Assembly (NCBI RefSeq): GCF_964355755.1
Contig: NC_092670.1
Span: forward strand, 40,535,795-40,599,794
From: Antedon mediterranea
Lineage: Eukaryota; Echinodermata; Crinoidea; Comatulida; Antedonidae
DNA: 64,000 nt
Direction of reading: 5' to 3'
In this document: positions 40,534 through 54,700 of the stretch, piece after piece
Layout of the letters: every line of letters starts with the position of its first letter
How positions within the stretch are numbered: the stretch's first letter is position 1
Position numbers and translations under genes: made by a program
Notes under the pieces: model-generated
Told to the model about the DNA's origin: nothing
The model's database searches: none
Seen by the model: the letters and a program-made list of their open reading frames with translations, nothing else

Positions 40534-43500
40534 CTTGTTAATATAAAAATACTGTAATTCTACTGATGAAAATAAATTTAGTTCACTTTTTGCACATTAG
40601 TACTAATCACAACTATAAAGATAAAAAAAAACACAAAACTGAGTGAAAAAACTGTAAAATATATACATTTGCATCAGGCATACCAATGGTTTACTGTACT
40701 GTGCTTAAAAATTTTTTAATTGTGCCTGTGTTCGGACATGTATTAAAAACATAATTATTATAGTACAGTTTTTTAACACTTTTTTCCGATATTTCATTAA
40801 TCCATTCCTCAGGTACTGTATGGTTTTCAAAGAAATTCTGTACTAAAGTACTACAGTACAGTATATTAGTATAAATAATGTTAAAATACCAATCCATACT
40901 CTCAGTAATTCAATAGTCAACAGTATACTGTATATCATTTAGTGTGTCAGTGGATCCTGTGTTTGTCAATATACTGTATATCATTTACAGTGTGTCAGTG
41001 GATCCTTTGGTCTGTTACTGTAGTTACTAATATACAGAAGAAAAGCTTGATCACATTCCTAGATGCAAGGTGGCCTACTAAGTACACTTGACCTTAAAAC
41101 ATAGCAGCAATCCTATTTTCCGCATGAGTTTCTTTATTTGCCTCAAATGAATACATAATGCAGATTACAAACACACATAAATACACACACACAATAAAAG
41201 AGCTTTGTTTCACTACCAATTGGCACTAATTAAAAAAAAAACAAACAGATTGTGCGATATAAAATTACAATTTTAGTCCTCCTCAAGTTTCTATGACATC
41301 ATCAAGTACAGTTGGCATTATAGAACTGTACATTAAAACAATTCTGTAGTTTGTAAATATTGAGTTTAGCATTTCTAGCCTAAAGGTTTTGAGATGAAAT
41401 TAGAGGATTTGGGAAGGGATTTCATCTATAATGTTTTCCACTTTTCTTTCCTCAGGTAGCAAATATCACAAAAATGATTTGTATTCATTACTGTCCATTA
41501 AAAACTGAGAGCTTAAAGTAGAGGATTGAAATGTTGTATTACTGTACTGAACATACACATTAATACATTTTAAACCTAACAACAAAAAGTACAGTAAATG
41601 TAATGTTAGCTCAGAAGCATGTCATTTAGAAAAAAAAACAATACTTTCAAAACTTTCCAGATACCACTAAAACTGGCTGTGGATAATCAGGTATTCCATT
41701 TACTCCAACATGTTTTTTTTTGCCTTACAAGTAGCACTGTTCAAAACATTGTCTCTTTCAACTTATCATGATCCAAGTAAACTGCTGAATTTCATTTAAC
41801 ATAATACAAGATATACACGTACTGTAGCATCAATTGAAGCTTTTTACAAGAACTAATTGTTAGTAAGTTACCATAAATTGTTTATGTAACAGTTGCAGTG
41901 TACCATCAAGTATACACAAATAATGCAGGTAGCATAGAATACAAAACTACTGTAGAAACAAAACATTAAAGCAAAAAAAAAAATGTGTCAAATAAAATAA
42001 TACTTACTGTATTGTATAGCAAAACGCAATAAAAATTGTATAGCAGAAAATAACAATTGTATAGCAGAAAATAACAATTAAAAAAAAAATTGTTATTTTA
42101 TTGAAAAAAGATATAAATAGCATACAACAGCTGTATTTCTCTACTATACTACTTACATTTTTGGGTTCATGATTTGCATCATCGTAGCAGGACAGACATT
42201 CTAATGTAATGACATCTGCATGCACATAAATCCTCATAAAAAAAAACCCAATCAATTCTTGCTATTTAATTCAATATATATAGATGGATCGCCTTATAGA
42301 CAGTATCTGAAAATAAAAAATATGATTTAAAAATGAATAAGTAAATACATTACAGTAACACAAGTAGATATTGATTGACATTTTTAAGTGTTTTTCAACT
42401 ACTGTACATACTGAAACACTCAGCACTGTGTATTCAATTCTTAATGCATTAAATATATAATATATAGGCCAAGCAAGAGCCTAACATTTTTTTGTCAATA
42501 ATGATTGATGTATTTAGATAGAGAGGCCTGTTTACTGCATATTTTATTATTAAAATACTAGCCTAGGCCTAGTACTAGCTAGGCCTATGTTTATGAATTT
42601 CTAGTTTTAGCTAGCTACAGGACACACGTGACTATATGATGTACAGTAAATAGACCATGGAGGTATCATCCCTAGCTAAACGTAGGCCTAAATAAATAAT
42701 TTCTACCTGTAGCAGTTGAGCGTGTACCACCTCTCACTCATCAAGCAGTCGTTAGCACACGACGGGCCTAGCATTTTTAATCAAAGTTTACTGTCTAAAA
42801 ACTATAATAACAGTAAAACTAGTAAAATTTAATAATAATATAATAATTACTAAATAATATAAGCTTACATTTTTTATGATCCTGATACGTTAACACTTTG
42901 TAAAATTACATAAAAAATACCATATTTAACAACCTACAGCTTCCGGATTATCGTAATTCATCAATTGCCAGGATGTCAATATTTATTTAGCCAAATTTTC
43001 GTTGCAAAGTTAAAACAGAGAGGGCGATGTTTCCTTTTTATGTACATGACAACGGCGACATGAACTCATGCAATTTCTTTCTTTTCATTTAAAAGTTATA
43101 TTCTTTCCGAAACAGAAGTGGATTTCGCGTTTGTTTTTTTTTTTAAACTAAAAAATAATCATTTTTCGAACAGAGACCGATTCTTGAAAAGTCTTTTTTT
43201 CATCAATAAACAAACATAAGTCTCAACACAATGCTTTAAAAAGTTTATAATATTTTATTAAAATGCATAATTGTTTATTTTACTACTCTACTCAAGGTAT
43301 AAAGTGAAGTGTATCTTTTATATAAATATATTGCACATCTTCTGATGAGAAAGAACAATTTACATGAAGAAATTTAACATGAAATATCGTAAAAATGAAA
43401 ATATACTTTTTGAAACAAAAAACAAGGCATCATAATTTGTATTAATTGGTCAACAATTTCATGGGAAACTTTAGTTGGAAGAATGATGATTAAATACAAA

Positions 43501-44630
43501 TAATGGATATATTTTTTAAAGTAATCTACAAATATATATTTTCATTTTATTTAGCTTTTCTCCTTGTGTCTACATTCCATTCACATTAGACTAACAGAAT
43601 TTAAACATGATTTTTAGTATTTAATACCGATTAATTATAAAATGTTATGAAAATGATGGTATATTAATTATAAAATGATGGTATATTATATCTTTATTTG
43701 AATACCATTATTATATTCCTATAAATCTTTCACATTTGAACTGTTGGTTGATTAATAACATTTATGATTTCTGTATTTAATTTGTATTTGTCTTCTCAGA
43801 TCCAATCAGATAAACTGTAAAAGAATAGAATATATCCAAAAATGTCAAGTAATGTAGCTTGGTGGATACCTGTTCTTGATTAATGTCAAGTAATGTAGCT
43901 TGGTGGATACCTGTTCTTGATTAATGTCAAGTAATGTAGCTTGGTGGATACCTGTTCTTGATTAATGTCAAGTAATGTAGCTTGGTGGATACCTGTTCTT
44001 GATTAATGTCAAGTAATGTAGCTTGGTGGATACCTGTTCTTGATTAATGTCAAGTAATGTAGCTTGGTGGATACCTGTTCTTGATTAATGTCAAGTAATG
44101 TAGCTTGGTGGATACCTGTTCTTGATTAATGTCAAGTAATGTAGCTTGGTGGATACCTGTTCTTGATTAATGTCAAGTAATGTAGCTTGGTGGATACCTG
44201 TTCTTGATTAATGTCAAGTAATGTAGCTTGGTGGATACCTGTTCTTGATTAATGTCAAGTAATGTAGCTTGGTGGATACCTGTTCTAAAATTCTGGTTCA
44301 ACAGTGCGGACACTGTAAAACTTCCTTTATATGTCAGTTAAAAATCAAGCATAAATTGATTGTTGACTGTGATGACACTCAATGAGCCAAGGAAGTCCAA
44401 GCAGGTGCGGACAGGCCTTTCTTTCTGAAATGCCCTCTTCAAGCTAGAGAATGTGATGAATAGGAGTCGAGACATGCTCTTTTTTTACCATTTTGTGCAA
44501 AAACAGCTTGCGTACCTACTGTACTGTACTTAAAATATATACTTGCTGAATGGAGGCTGATTGGCATGTGTCTATTTCCTCTCAAACGTACCATACTTAC
44601 TGTCTTATTTAAATACGGTGTCACCTCGCT
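40534..44630. other. 5' region of STK3/4 and 3' flank of the carboxypeptidase gene
   Basis: About 4.1 kb. A possible non-coding first exon of STK3/4 ends at a donor near 42712 (minus strand, CTACAG then GTAGAA). No other gene is seen. Many GTACTGTA and TACAGTA words occur at 40900-42600. A 41-bp minisatellite is close to the 3' end of the carboxypeptidase gene. Confidence 0.45.
43841..44286. repeat. Minisatellite, 41-bp unit, about 11 copies
   Basis: Unit AATGTCAAGTAATGTAGCTT, GGTGGATACCTGTTCTTGAT, T. Copies are essentially identical, with copy starts at 43841 and 43882 giving the period. About 350 bp downstream of the carboxypeptidase stop codon, so possibly in its 3' UTR. Confidence 0.97.
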
Positions 44631-47600
44631 CTACAGCTCCTTACTAACCCCATGCACGTATCTATTTGTATGGCTGGATAATTTTGATTGGTGTCCATTA
44701 AACACAGAGTATTTTTTATTTAAAACATCTTTGTCTTCTTGTAAATAACCGCTGCTACCAACTGAGTTTGTCGTCCACACTGAGTTCCTACTCTCATCTT
44801 CCAAACGGGAACTTAAGTTATTGTTGTAAGCCGACTTATCTTTGAGTGATTTAATACTTTTAGTTTTGATTCCCGCTTCTTGGCATTCAAAACAACTACA
44901 TACATCACCACCAGAAGCCACACGTAGCCCTTTTGAGCAACCTATGAACGAGTTTGGCCTTAACACTCTTTCTGAAAGATCAGAAGAGCTGTTGTAATGT
45001 TTACCTCTACTGCTTATTACAGTGGAAAGGTCAGAGTTCATATTCTCTATTGGAACCTGCTGATTGAGAAGAACATTATGCACTTTGATTGAATCGCTTT
45101 TATCAGACACGTTTGTTGAAAGTTTTGTAGCGTTTTGTACTGCAGCAGGAGGACCTCTCAAAATACCAGGACCAGCATGCGTGTAAGACTGTCTTATTAA
45201 AACAGGACCGGCTGGCGGTACATCAAACTGCGGTTTGTCTACCAGTTTGAACGGCGTTTCGTCAGTTCGTATTTGGATTTCTCGTGTTAAAGCGACAAGA
45301 CGTGCATATTCTTCTTCTTTTGTCAATCCTTTCATATTACCATTACTACTGGCAGTTAGTACATTCTCCATTCGCTTTAAAGAAAATATTTAACAGTTAA
45401 CAGAAATACAGTGCAATTAGTGGTGCAAGGATATTACCATATGACGCAATATTTTTAGATTGAATTTTAGACTTTTTGGTAGGTTTTGGATACAAATAAT
45501 GATTGAAGTACAATACAACGTCAACAAATATATAAAAATTGTAAAATTTAAGTGATTACATTACAAACACTAAAATTGTGAAAAAAAATAAAAACCAACA
45601 ACCATTGTTTTAAATAACCAGACAGATAATCTTTTTTTAAGAGTGACCACCCAGATCCAGTACCCATGAATCCCCACTAATGATATTTATATCAATCAAG
45701 ATATTATAATTAATCTACACCTTTGCAGAGCGTTCACCGATCCGTTCATCTGTAAACATCGGAATGCCACCATTGCTTCGTCCAATGTAGCGGTTCACAA
45801 ATGCCGGATATTTTGGTTTTAAGAAGCCATTTGATGTTCTCACAGAATTTGAATTCTGTTTGGTTGACTAAAAAAAATGTTAAATAATATAAGTTCGTAA
45901 GTTTTAAACGACCAATCTGGTTAAAAATGTGGTTTATTTAAGTGATACATTAAAAAATTATATTTGTGAAATCAAATGTAAACATACAAGTGGATATTAT
46001 AACAATGTACAATTAAAGCCTCAAAAGATTTGTTAATTTAATTTTGTTAATAAAATATTGTTGGTTAAATTTACCATTTTTTGTCTTATAAGCAAACTTT
46101 GTTTGTTTTATCTTTATACTGGGTGACCTCTTCAGTCAAAGACTGATCTCCCAGAGGGCCCAGTTGGTGATCAGTGGCTGTGATGTACTAATACACTGGG
46201 GTAACCCCCTACTCGTCTCGAAAGATGTACTATGTTCTTTAAAGTGCACACGAGCTAGTTGTGTACACTGGACCTACGGTTTATAGTCCTTATCCGAGAA
46301 GACTCGTTCTACCACCAGAGCCATGGAGTGAGTGAGCCTCGAACCCCTGCCGATGTTATGGCTACGTGATTACGGTTCCACTGTCTTAACCGCTCGGCCA
46401 CTCACTTATCATCAAATAATCATATTATTTTTGGAAGGGGTTAAACAACAGTGATAGTGTACATTTAGTCATTTACAAAATATGTGAAAATGTTAACATT
46501 GTATTGAATTTCTAATTTACAACATAACAACATAATAATACATAAGAAACATAATACATAATACACAAGACTGATTTTAGTTGATTACATTATTGAAATC
46601 GTGAATGGTTATTTCCAGTCTGACTCCAATTAAAGAAATGTATTTGGAATTAAGAATCAAACTTTGTCAATGATTTTGCTTAGATAATTTATCAACATTT
46701 GTTTTTGTTTTAACTCTTGGATGCCCAAGTCCATTTCAGAACTAATTTTTTATAAATAAAGACTTACATTTTTCATTTAAGCACTTTTTAACTATCTAAA
46801 AGTCTGGTCTATAATTAGACTGAGCTTACTATATTTCAAAGAGGGGTGTTTAATTGGAGTCATACCAAGAGGGGTGTTTAATTGGAGTCGGACCAAGAGG
46901 GGTGTTTAATTGGAGTCGGACCAAGAGGGGTGTTTAATTGGAGTCGGACCTTACAATTTTAATCTGAAATGAATAAGGAATGTGTACAAATTAAGCCAAT
47001 GGACACACATGCTGGTGAATCTGAAATGAAAAGTTTTGATTTAAAAATATACAGGTTTGATCTTCATTCAAGCACTAGATATCTTTATTGTATAGATTAC
47101 TATGAAAAGTAATAATAATGGTATTGTAGTTAGTCAGCATGCTTAATATTCAAGGAGAATGGGTTCAATTCTGGTCTTCTGTCAGGAATTTCTGATGACA
47201 GAGTTCTTGTCAAAAAATCGATACTAAATTTTTAAAAATACATAAATATATATTTTGTATACTTCCATAAACATCTGGTAGAAGCAAGAAAAATGGATCA
47301 TCATGCAATTATTTTTTTAATATAAAAATAATAAATTATATGAAGTCACAAATGTTTGCAACTAATTTGTTTTGAATAAGTTTATTTTTAATGCAAGCAA
47401 TTAACAATGGACATGAATGAATTTTCAAGCAATACATTGTATGTTTATGTATACATGATGGAACTGAGAGTTTTCATAATGCTGCAAATGAACAAGTTAA
47501 AATTTACCCCAAAACAGTGAAATTGAGCAACTGGAGGACACCTAGTTATTTCGGAAACTTTCTGAAATATTAATATATCATAATAAAATGCTAAGATTAA

Positions 47601-48766
47601 CTCAAGGATACATTTTTGCTGTGTACTCTGTAGTGAACAGTTATTAACTGTAACACATTTTAAACTGGAGATAAACAAAAAAAGAGATGCAATTTCATTT
47701 GCATTACATTGTTTAAGTAGGGCTGAGATGAGATGAATCAGTGTATCGCAGCAGAAATAATAAGTAAACCTTACTCTTTCTGAAAGATGCATTGTGAACA
47801 AGAGCTACAGTAGATGTGTACATTCTAAGTTTTTATCTGAAAAGATTTGTTCTTTTCTCAGAACTATGGCTAACAGAAGAGCCTTGAACCTGTGCCGATT
47901 TTATGAATGACATTTACGACATTGTGCAAGTACAAGTTTCTAAATCAGCTTTAGGACTGTTGCCAGCTAGCAATGCCACCTCGTTGTACTACTACTGGTA
48001 CACTGCTGTTATACTAAATAGTTATCGTACTGTCCAGTTTGGGGGCGGAGGTGTGATTATACTTGAGGGCAGGCTTATACCGGGGTCAGTACGGTAAACT
48101 TAAAAGCTGCAATGAAATGGTAACAAACCGTTGCACCAGTAAATTAATGTGAAAACAAAGTAGTGAAAAGTGCAAAGTTCACTAGTATTAATACATTGTT
48201 AGAACTGCAACGCAAACAACTCATTTACGTGATAGTTGAAGTCCAATGCGTTCCTCCAATAACATGCGGTATCATCTTGTGCACCCCTTCTCATGTGGCA
48301 TTCTTGCGGTATCATCATGTTTTGTGGTACAATCATTGTTACATAGTTTTTCTTCGGTTGAGTTTTATACACGGTATTTTGTCGTTTGCTGATATGGATT
48401 AACTTATGTGGAGGGAGTTGGGGGAGACTTTCATTGTTGTTTTCCGAGGATTCATTTTTGATTGAATCCTGAGTTCCGTTGAGGGCAGCAGAATCCTTAT
48501 TGTTGAACCATTTCCTAAATGACTGCTGAGGCCCACAGATAGATTAATATTTTAAAGCAATTTATTAATCAGGAATACTAAAAGATTTTGAGCTCATAAG
48601 AGGAAAAAATACATTTATTTTTAAATCAATTCTAGTCATCATTAATTAAGCCTGTTTTTCACTAGGAAAATATAATAGCACGCATTTTAAGTAAATTGCC
48701 AAGGACTATTAAAAAAAAATTGTTTAATTCAGTCCCAAGACAAACCTACATGGCACAATTTTTTGC

Positions 48767-48797
<31 letters not shown>

Positions 48798-51700
48798 TAA
48801 TAATAATAATAATTTATACAGCGCACATATCCACTAAAGTACATCACAAATTGACATTTCAAATTCAGTTCGTGTGACATTCAACTAGTGGAAAACAAGC
48901 TATTAACGATGAAGAGGGAACACACTTTCAGAAATAATATAAATCATTACAACATGTACAGTAAATATTTGATTACATACAATTTGATATAAATTCAATA
49001 TTTCATCAGGAATCATACCTTTTTCATCTTATGTTTTGAATTTCCAGATCTTGCTAGTGCTGGAAGCATCTGGAAAGAAGCAACATGTTTTCTTAAGTCT
49101 ACACTAGCAAACAAAAAAATGTGCCGCTATTTGGAGAAGTTTTCCAGTATCAGCTGGTGTCCTTCTCCGGATCACGTGATTAAAAAGACTGTTATTTGGT
49201 TTGATTGGCTAAGTTCACAGCCTAACTCCTGCAAACTACAGGAGTCAACTGACTTTGCAAACTTTTTTTGTCGACTAATACAAATAATTTGTTCTTCAGA
49301 TCATTAAACTGTGTTTGTTTACTTACAGGTACAGTTTTAGCTCTGTTTTTAGAGTGCTTTTTACTCTTTGATTTGGTCACTGTCTGCCCATCACCTGACA
49401 ACTGTGATGCTGGCATTTCTGAGTCTGATCCGCTGTCACTATCACTTGTGCTACAACATTAAAATAATAAATAAAACAAATGTGCAACCTTTGTCATTCA
49501 GTAAAGAGATTGACAAAGTAAAGGAAGAATTCTCACACAATTGTTAATACGCTGTTAACAGTGTCTACTGCTGTCTATATATTTGAATTAGCTTACAATA
49601 AATGTAGCTCAGTTTCAATGAGATAATACAAATTTATGACTGTTATTCTGTGCAACCTATGCTAGTTGGACAAAAAAGTGTAATGTGCCCAAAATGGTAG
49701 GGATGAAATATGGGCATAATTGTTTGTCACTGTTAAAACAGAGCAGTCACAGTTTGATCATATTTGTATTTGACACAATTTTACAAACAATTAAACTTGA
49801 GAAACAAGAAACTAACTCAGATTCTGCAAATTCTTGTAAAGCATCCAAGTCTTGTAGAATGCCAACACATCCTTCAAATGTCTCTTCTGTTATCTGCAGT
49901 ATCAATGCTTCCATGTCTTCTTTCTTTACAACATTCTGATTGCTGTCTTTGGCTTCACTTTCTTTTCCAATTTCTGGCTGCTCTTTACCACCTAAGCATA
50001 AAAATGATTATTACTAGATTATACCATATTTATAGGAATGATTGTTCAGATGCTTACAATACTTGTTGTGAGGTGCTTATAGAACATGTATTTCTATTTC
50101 CAGGGTGTTATTATAATGGGTAAGATATTTGCATTAGAAAATCAGAAAATAACAACATACAGATGCTCTTATTCGTTGGCCCTACTTAAAATGTGTTGTT
50201 TTTTAGAAGGCTTATTAGAAGCACAAATTTGAAGTCGCTTGTTGACTAAAAAAAAATTAATGAAGAGAAATTGTTTTTTATTGTTGATCCAATAGATCGA
50301 AAGTACTAACAATTGTTTTCACAAACATTCAATGTGCCTTCTCAATAATACTAGGATCCAAATTAAATATTAAGAACATTATAGTTTTTACTAATGTTAC
50401 CTTTACAATAATTCATGAGTCGTACAGGCATCACACCCCGGCCCTCCAGTACTTGGTGTGTGATGTCTCTGGTCATCTCAAGGATCAATTCTGAATGCAA
50501 ACTTAGGAACAATACGAGAATGAATATGTCAGATCAATTCTAATGTATATATATGGAGTATAAAACAAGAAGGCAAGAAATATCTTTTTTCATTGTTTTT
50601 ATTTCTCAATCATTTCTTTATTTTTTGGTTTCATCTTTCATTTGGTTGTGGTTTAAGTGCATGAGATGATGTGCTATATTAACTAACTAACTATAAGTGA
50701 TATATTGGAAATCAATTAATTTTCAAATGGTAGAGACAAGTAAGTCAGTGAGAAGAAGAATCTGCCCCAACCAAGATTAGAAATGACAAATAAATTGTCA
50801 AATCATTATGCGTACCTCTGATTGTTTTTAGCTGTGTGATACTGCAATATAACCTGTCCAAACTCACGACCCAACTCCTCAAAGTCTCTGATGTTAAAAT
50901 GTCTTGATGAGGACATAGCAGTGTTCTTACTGCCGCAGAATGTCGCCTCTAGCGTGAAGCTGTTAACGATACCAAGCTGCCTCCACATCACTACACGCCC
51001 TGTAGACTCTTTGCATTTACGAACCTGGAACTTGCAGCCTCTGAACGTAAACTTATCTGGTGCCTAAACGAAGACATAATTTAATCCATTTCATTTAATA
51101 CAAAAAAATAGAATTTCTATCAATTGAAACAAATTTATTTCTCCCTTATGTGATGAGGCTGTTTAATACATTATAAACGTTTAATATGACCAACGTCAAT
51201 AACTAATTTTGGGTTTGACCTGAATAAAAATAAAAACACACATATAATATTCAACTCTATTTTTTAATGCTTTGAATGATTTTATTTTTTTTAAACACAT
51301 TTTGTTTTGAAAAAACAAATATTGGTTACACACCTTTCGCGACATTAGCCATGGAAACAAACGAAGACAAAGAAAGTTGGCTGGGTCAGCTTGCGTTCCT
51401 TTAGAGTCGCATCCATAAATGAACACATTATGTTTGCGACTGTGACCATGTAAATCACAGTACACAAGTACCTAAACAAAATATAAATATGTGGTAAAAT
51501 GCTGAATTATAAAAACAGAAAACATACAGTATCTATATGTTACTGTTATGACTTTGAAACAAAAGAAATTGAAGTTGAATGTATATATCGTAATTATTCG
51601 AATAAACGCCTCCCTCGAAATAAACGCCCCCTATCGAACATAATTTTGAATAAATACGACCATCGAAAGTGAAATAAATTATCAAATATTAAATTTAATA

Positions 51701-54700
51701 AAGCATGTTTTGCCTTGTTCCATTACATCTCTTAAATCTTCCTTTTAAAAAAACAATTCAATAAATGAGAACTTCCGTAACTATGAAAATAAAAAGAAAA
51801 TTATCGTTTTGTACTACAATACAAATTTGATATGTAGCACCTACCTACTATCATACAACAAGCTTGATATGTAGCACCTACCTACTATCATACAACAAGC
51901 TTGATATGTAGCACCTACCTACTATCATACAACAAGCTTGATATGTAGCACCTACCTACTATCATACAACAAGCTTGATATGTAGCACCTACCTACTATC
52001 ATACAACAAGCTTTCATAGTATAAATTTATCGTCATCAAATAACTCACCTCTCGTTGCCGCGAGAATGCTTCCAACATTTGTTTAGTGTGCCATATCGTT
52101 GGAAAAGATTCCTTACGAGGATTTCGATAATTTCGGTTAAGGTCTCTAGCTGCCAACGAACACCGATAATTCCCAACAATTACGCCATCCGGGTTTAACA
52201 TTGGAACAATTTTGAATATAAAGTTTTTGCGCAATTCCTAGAAAAAGGAGTAAAAGAATGGTATAATAAGTGGTAGAATGGAATAGGTTCAAGATTTATA
52301 CCTGTAGTCACAGGGTGCAGGGTTCATATCCTGTCATTAATCAGGCTCTGTCCACACTATCAAAAAAAGTGTTATGTGCCCAAATATGGTAGTGATAGGA
52401 CATCATCATGTCCATACATTTTTTGTCACATAAAGTTTGATAGTGTAGACAAGACTTTAGATATGTATTCACTTTTTAAGGTGAGAAGCTAATTGATTCC
52501 AAAATACTGAATAGAGATTTTTTTTAAAGTATTTAAGCACATGTGGCCAAGGATTACCAATAGTAAATTAACCACTGTTCTATCAGATAGGTGGTAATCC
52601 CCTGATACAGGGACTATTTTGTGAATCAGTTCTTTGGGGAAATCTCCTATTTAACCTATGACATGGGTAACAGTGAAAATTAAAATTTATGTTTGCATGT
52701 GGTTCTACTTAAGTAGCGACACCTTATATGTGGTGTACATAACATGGTAAATAGTGAAATAAAACCACAAAACGTGAGTACACAATTGAAAGTACTGTAA
52801 GAATCAGGAGTCCATTAGAATGACACTTTTGGGAATGTCATTTCATCCTGTTTGAGAGAGGCTCAATTCCTACCTGAGCATCATGGTCTAGACTTGTGAG
52901 GAAGTCAATGACCCCTTTCATGATCCAACTGGAGTTAGTTTCTCCTGGATGTACTCTGGCCGTGATTACAACACCTTTCTTCTCTTTGTCTTCAACCTCT
53001 TCACCTGTATGAGAAACAATGGTTTCTTTTATTAAAAATGTTTACCTTTATCTTTATAAAAATAATTTTACTAAGGAATATAATTCAAGTAACACTGTGT
53101 GAGACAATAGCTGGTTTAACATATTATGGAAAATGACATTTTATTCTCAATAGTTAAAAATAATTATACAAAATTGAGTATAATATTTTAAGTATATGTA
53201 AATTTAGCAATAGAAAAAACAAGGAAGTTAAATTTTGAAATACTATAGATCTCTTTGATAAAATAAACACTACTGTACCATTAATTAACTGTAAAATATC
53301 TTTAAAAAATTAATCAATTATCCATTAGATGAAGAGATAGTTAAGAGGTATACAGCTATTTCCATTATATGATAGGAATTATTACCATTAGATGAGGAGA
53401 TAGTTAAAAGGTAACAGCTATTTCCAGCTCTCGTCTCGCACATCACTTCTCGCTGTAAATAGCGCCCTCTAACTGGATCAGAAATGATTGAGTCGATGTG
53501 TTCTTTAAGATCAGTGAATGTAAAAGGGTAACAATGAGCTAAGTAGCAAGTGTCTTCCTCATGGTCAAATTCCTACAAGATGACAAATAATTAGTTAATT
53601 AATATTCCTATACTTTATATATATTATATATATTATATATAACTTTAAACACAGAGGGAGTAAAAGATAAAAAAGATGTCTTAATGTCTATAGCTCTGTC
53701 TACACGATCAAACTATAAAAAAATGTGATGTGCCCATATATGGATGATGATATAATATCACTACCATATTTAGGAATATCAATATTATTATTTGGGCACA
53801 TCACACTTGTTTGATAACTAATTAGAAAAAAAACTAGTTTAATAGTGTAGACAGAGCTTTATCCTTCAACATAATTTTATTGAAACAAAAAAGATAGAAC
53901 AAAAAAGTAGTGTAAAAAAGTGGTGTTACCATTTGCCACTCTAAAACATAGTAAGTCATATCGGGGTGTAGAAGTGGGTTCCTTGATGTGTAGTTGCGTC
54001 TGTAGCTTATATGATGTCCGCTGCGTTCCCATCCGATACTTTTCAATGTCGCTTTCTTTTCAGAGTATAATAAAGGACGCATACCTGTCAAGAAAATTTA
54101 ATTTAAACATTTTTTTTTTAATTATTTAAAAATGTAATGACATAATTGTCTCAAAAACAATCACATGTGCTTCTTTTCAAGCAATTTAGTAGGTTTTATT
54201 GAATTGACACCTCATTAATATTGTAAACCAACTAGATCATTAATTTTAAAATGTGCCATGTTTAAAAAAAATCCTGTGGGCTTACTTTTGATGCAATAAA
54301 AAGATTGGGTAGTATTAAATGTCTATATATTCTCACACCCACTGACACAAACACAATAAAAATATAAAATCTATCAAACAAATAAAATAAAAACACAAGG
54401 CTAATAATTGTTCACTGATCAAGGTCAGTACTATGATAATGTTACATGATATTTATTTGTTTTTGTTGTAAACAAAAAAATTTGAATTGTCCCAGATAAT
54501 ATAACCCATCCTTTTATATCCTGCCATACTTCATTGACGTCATACACTACTGTGACGTGTGGCATGTATATTGTTTGTGTGATTTCTCATACTTGTACAT
54601 ACTACTGATACATTGTATACAAACAAATGTGAGCATGTTTATCATTTCCAGCTTAAGATGGCCGGCTTCTTTTAAAACAATTCCCACACCTGCACTTTCA

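Noticed and set aside
46330-46406. Leu/Ser tRNA gene on the minus strand
   Set aside because: Boxes A and B are present but the acceptor stem and anticodon arm do not close properly and it continues into a SINE body.
47445-47801. 118-codon minus-strand frame
   Set aside because: It lies inside a carboxypeptidase intron, is rich in Cys, Leu and Ile from AT-rich DNA, and overlaps a SINE remnant.
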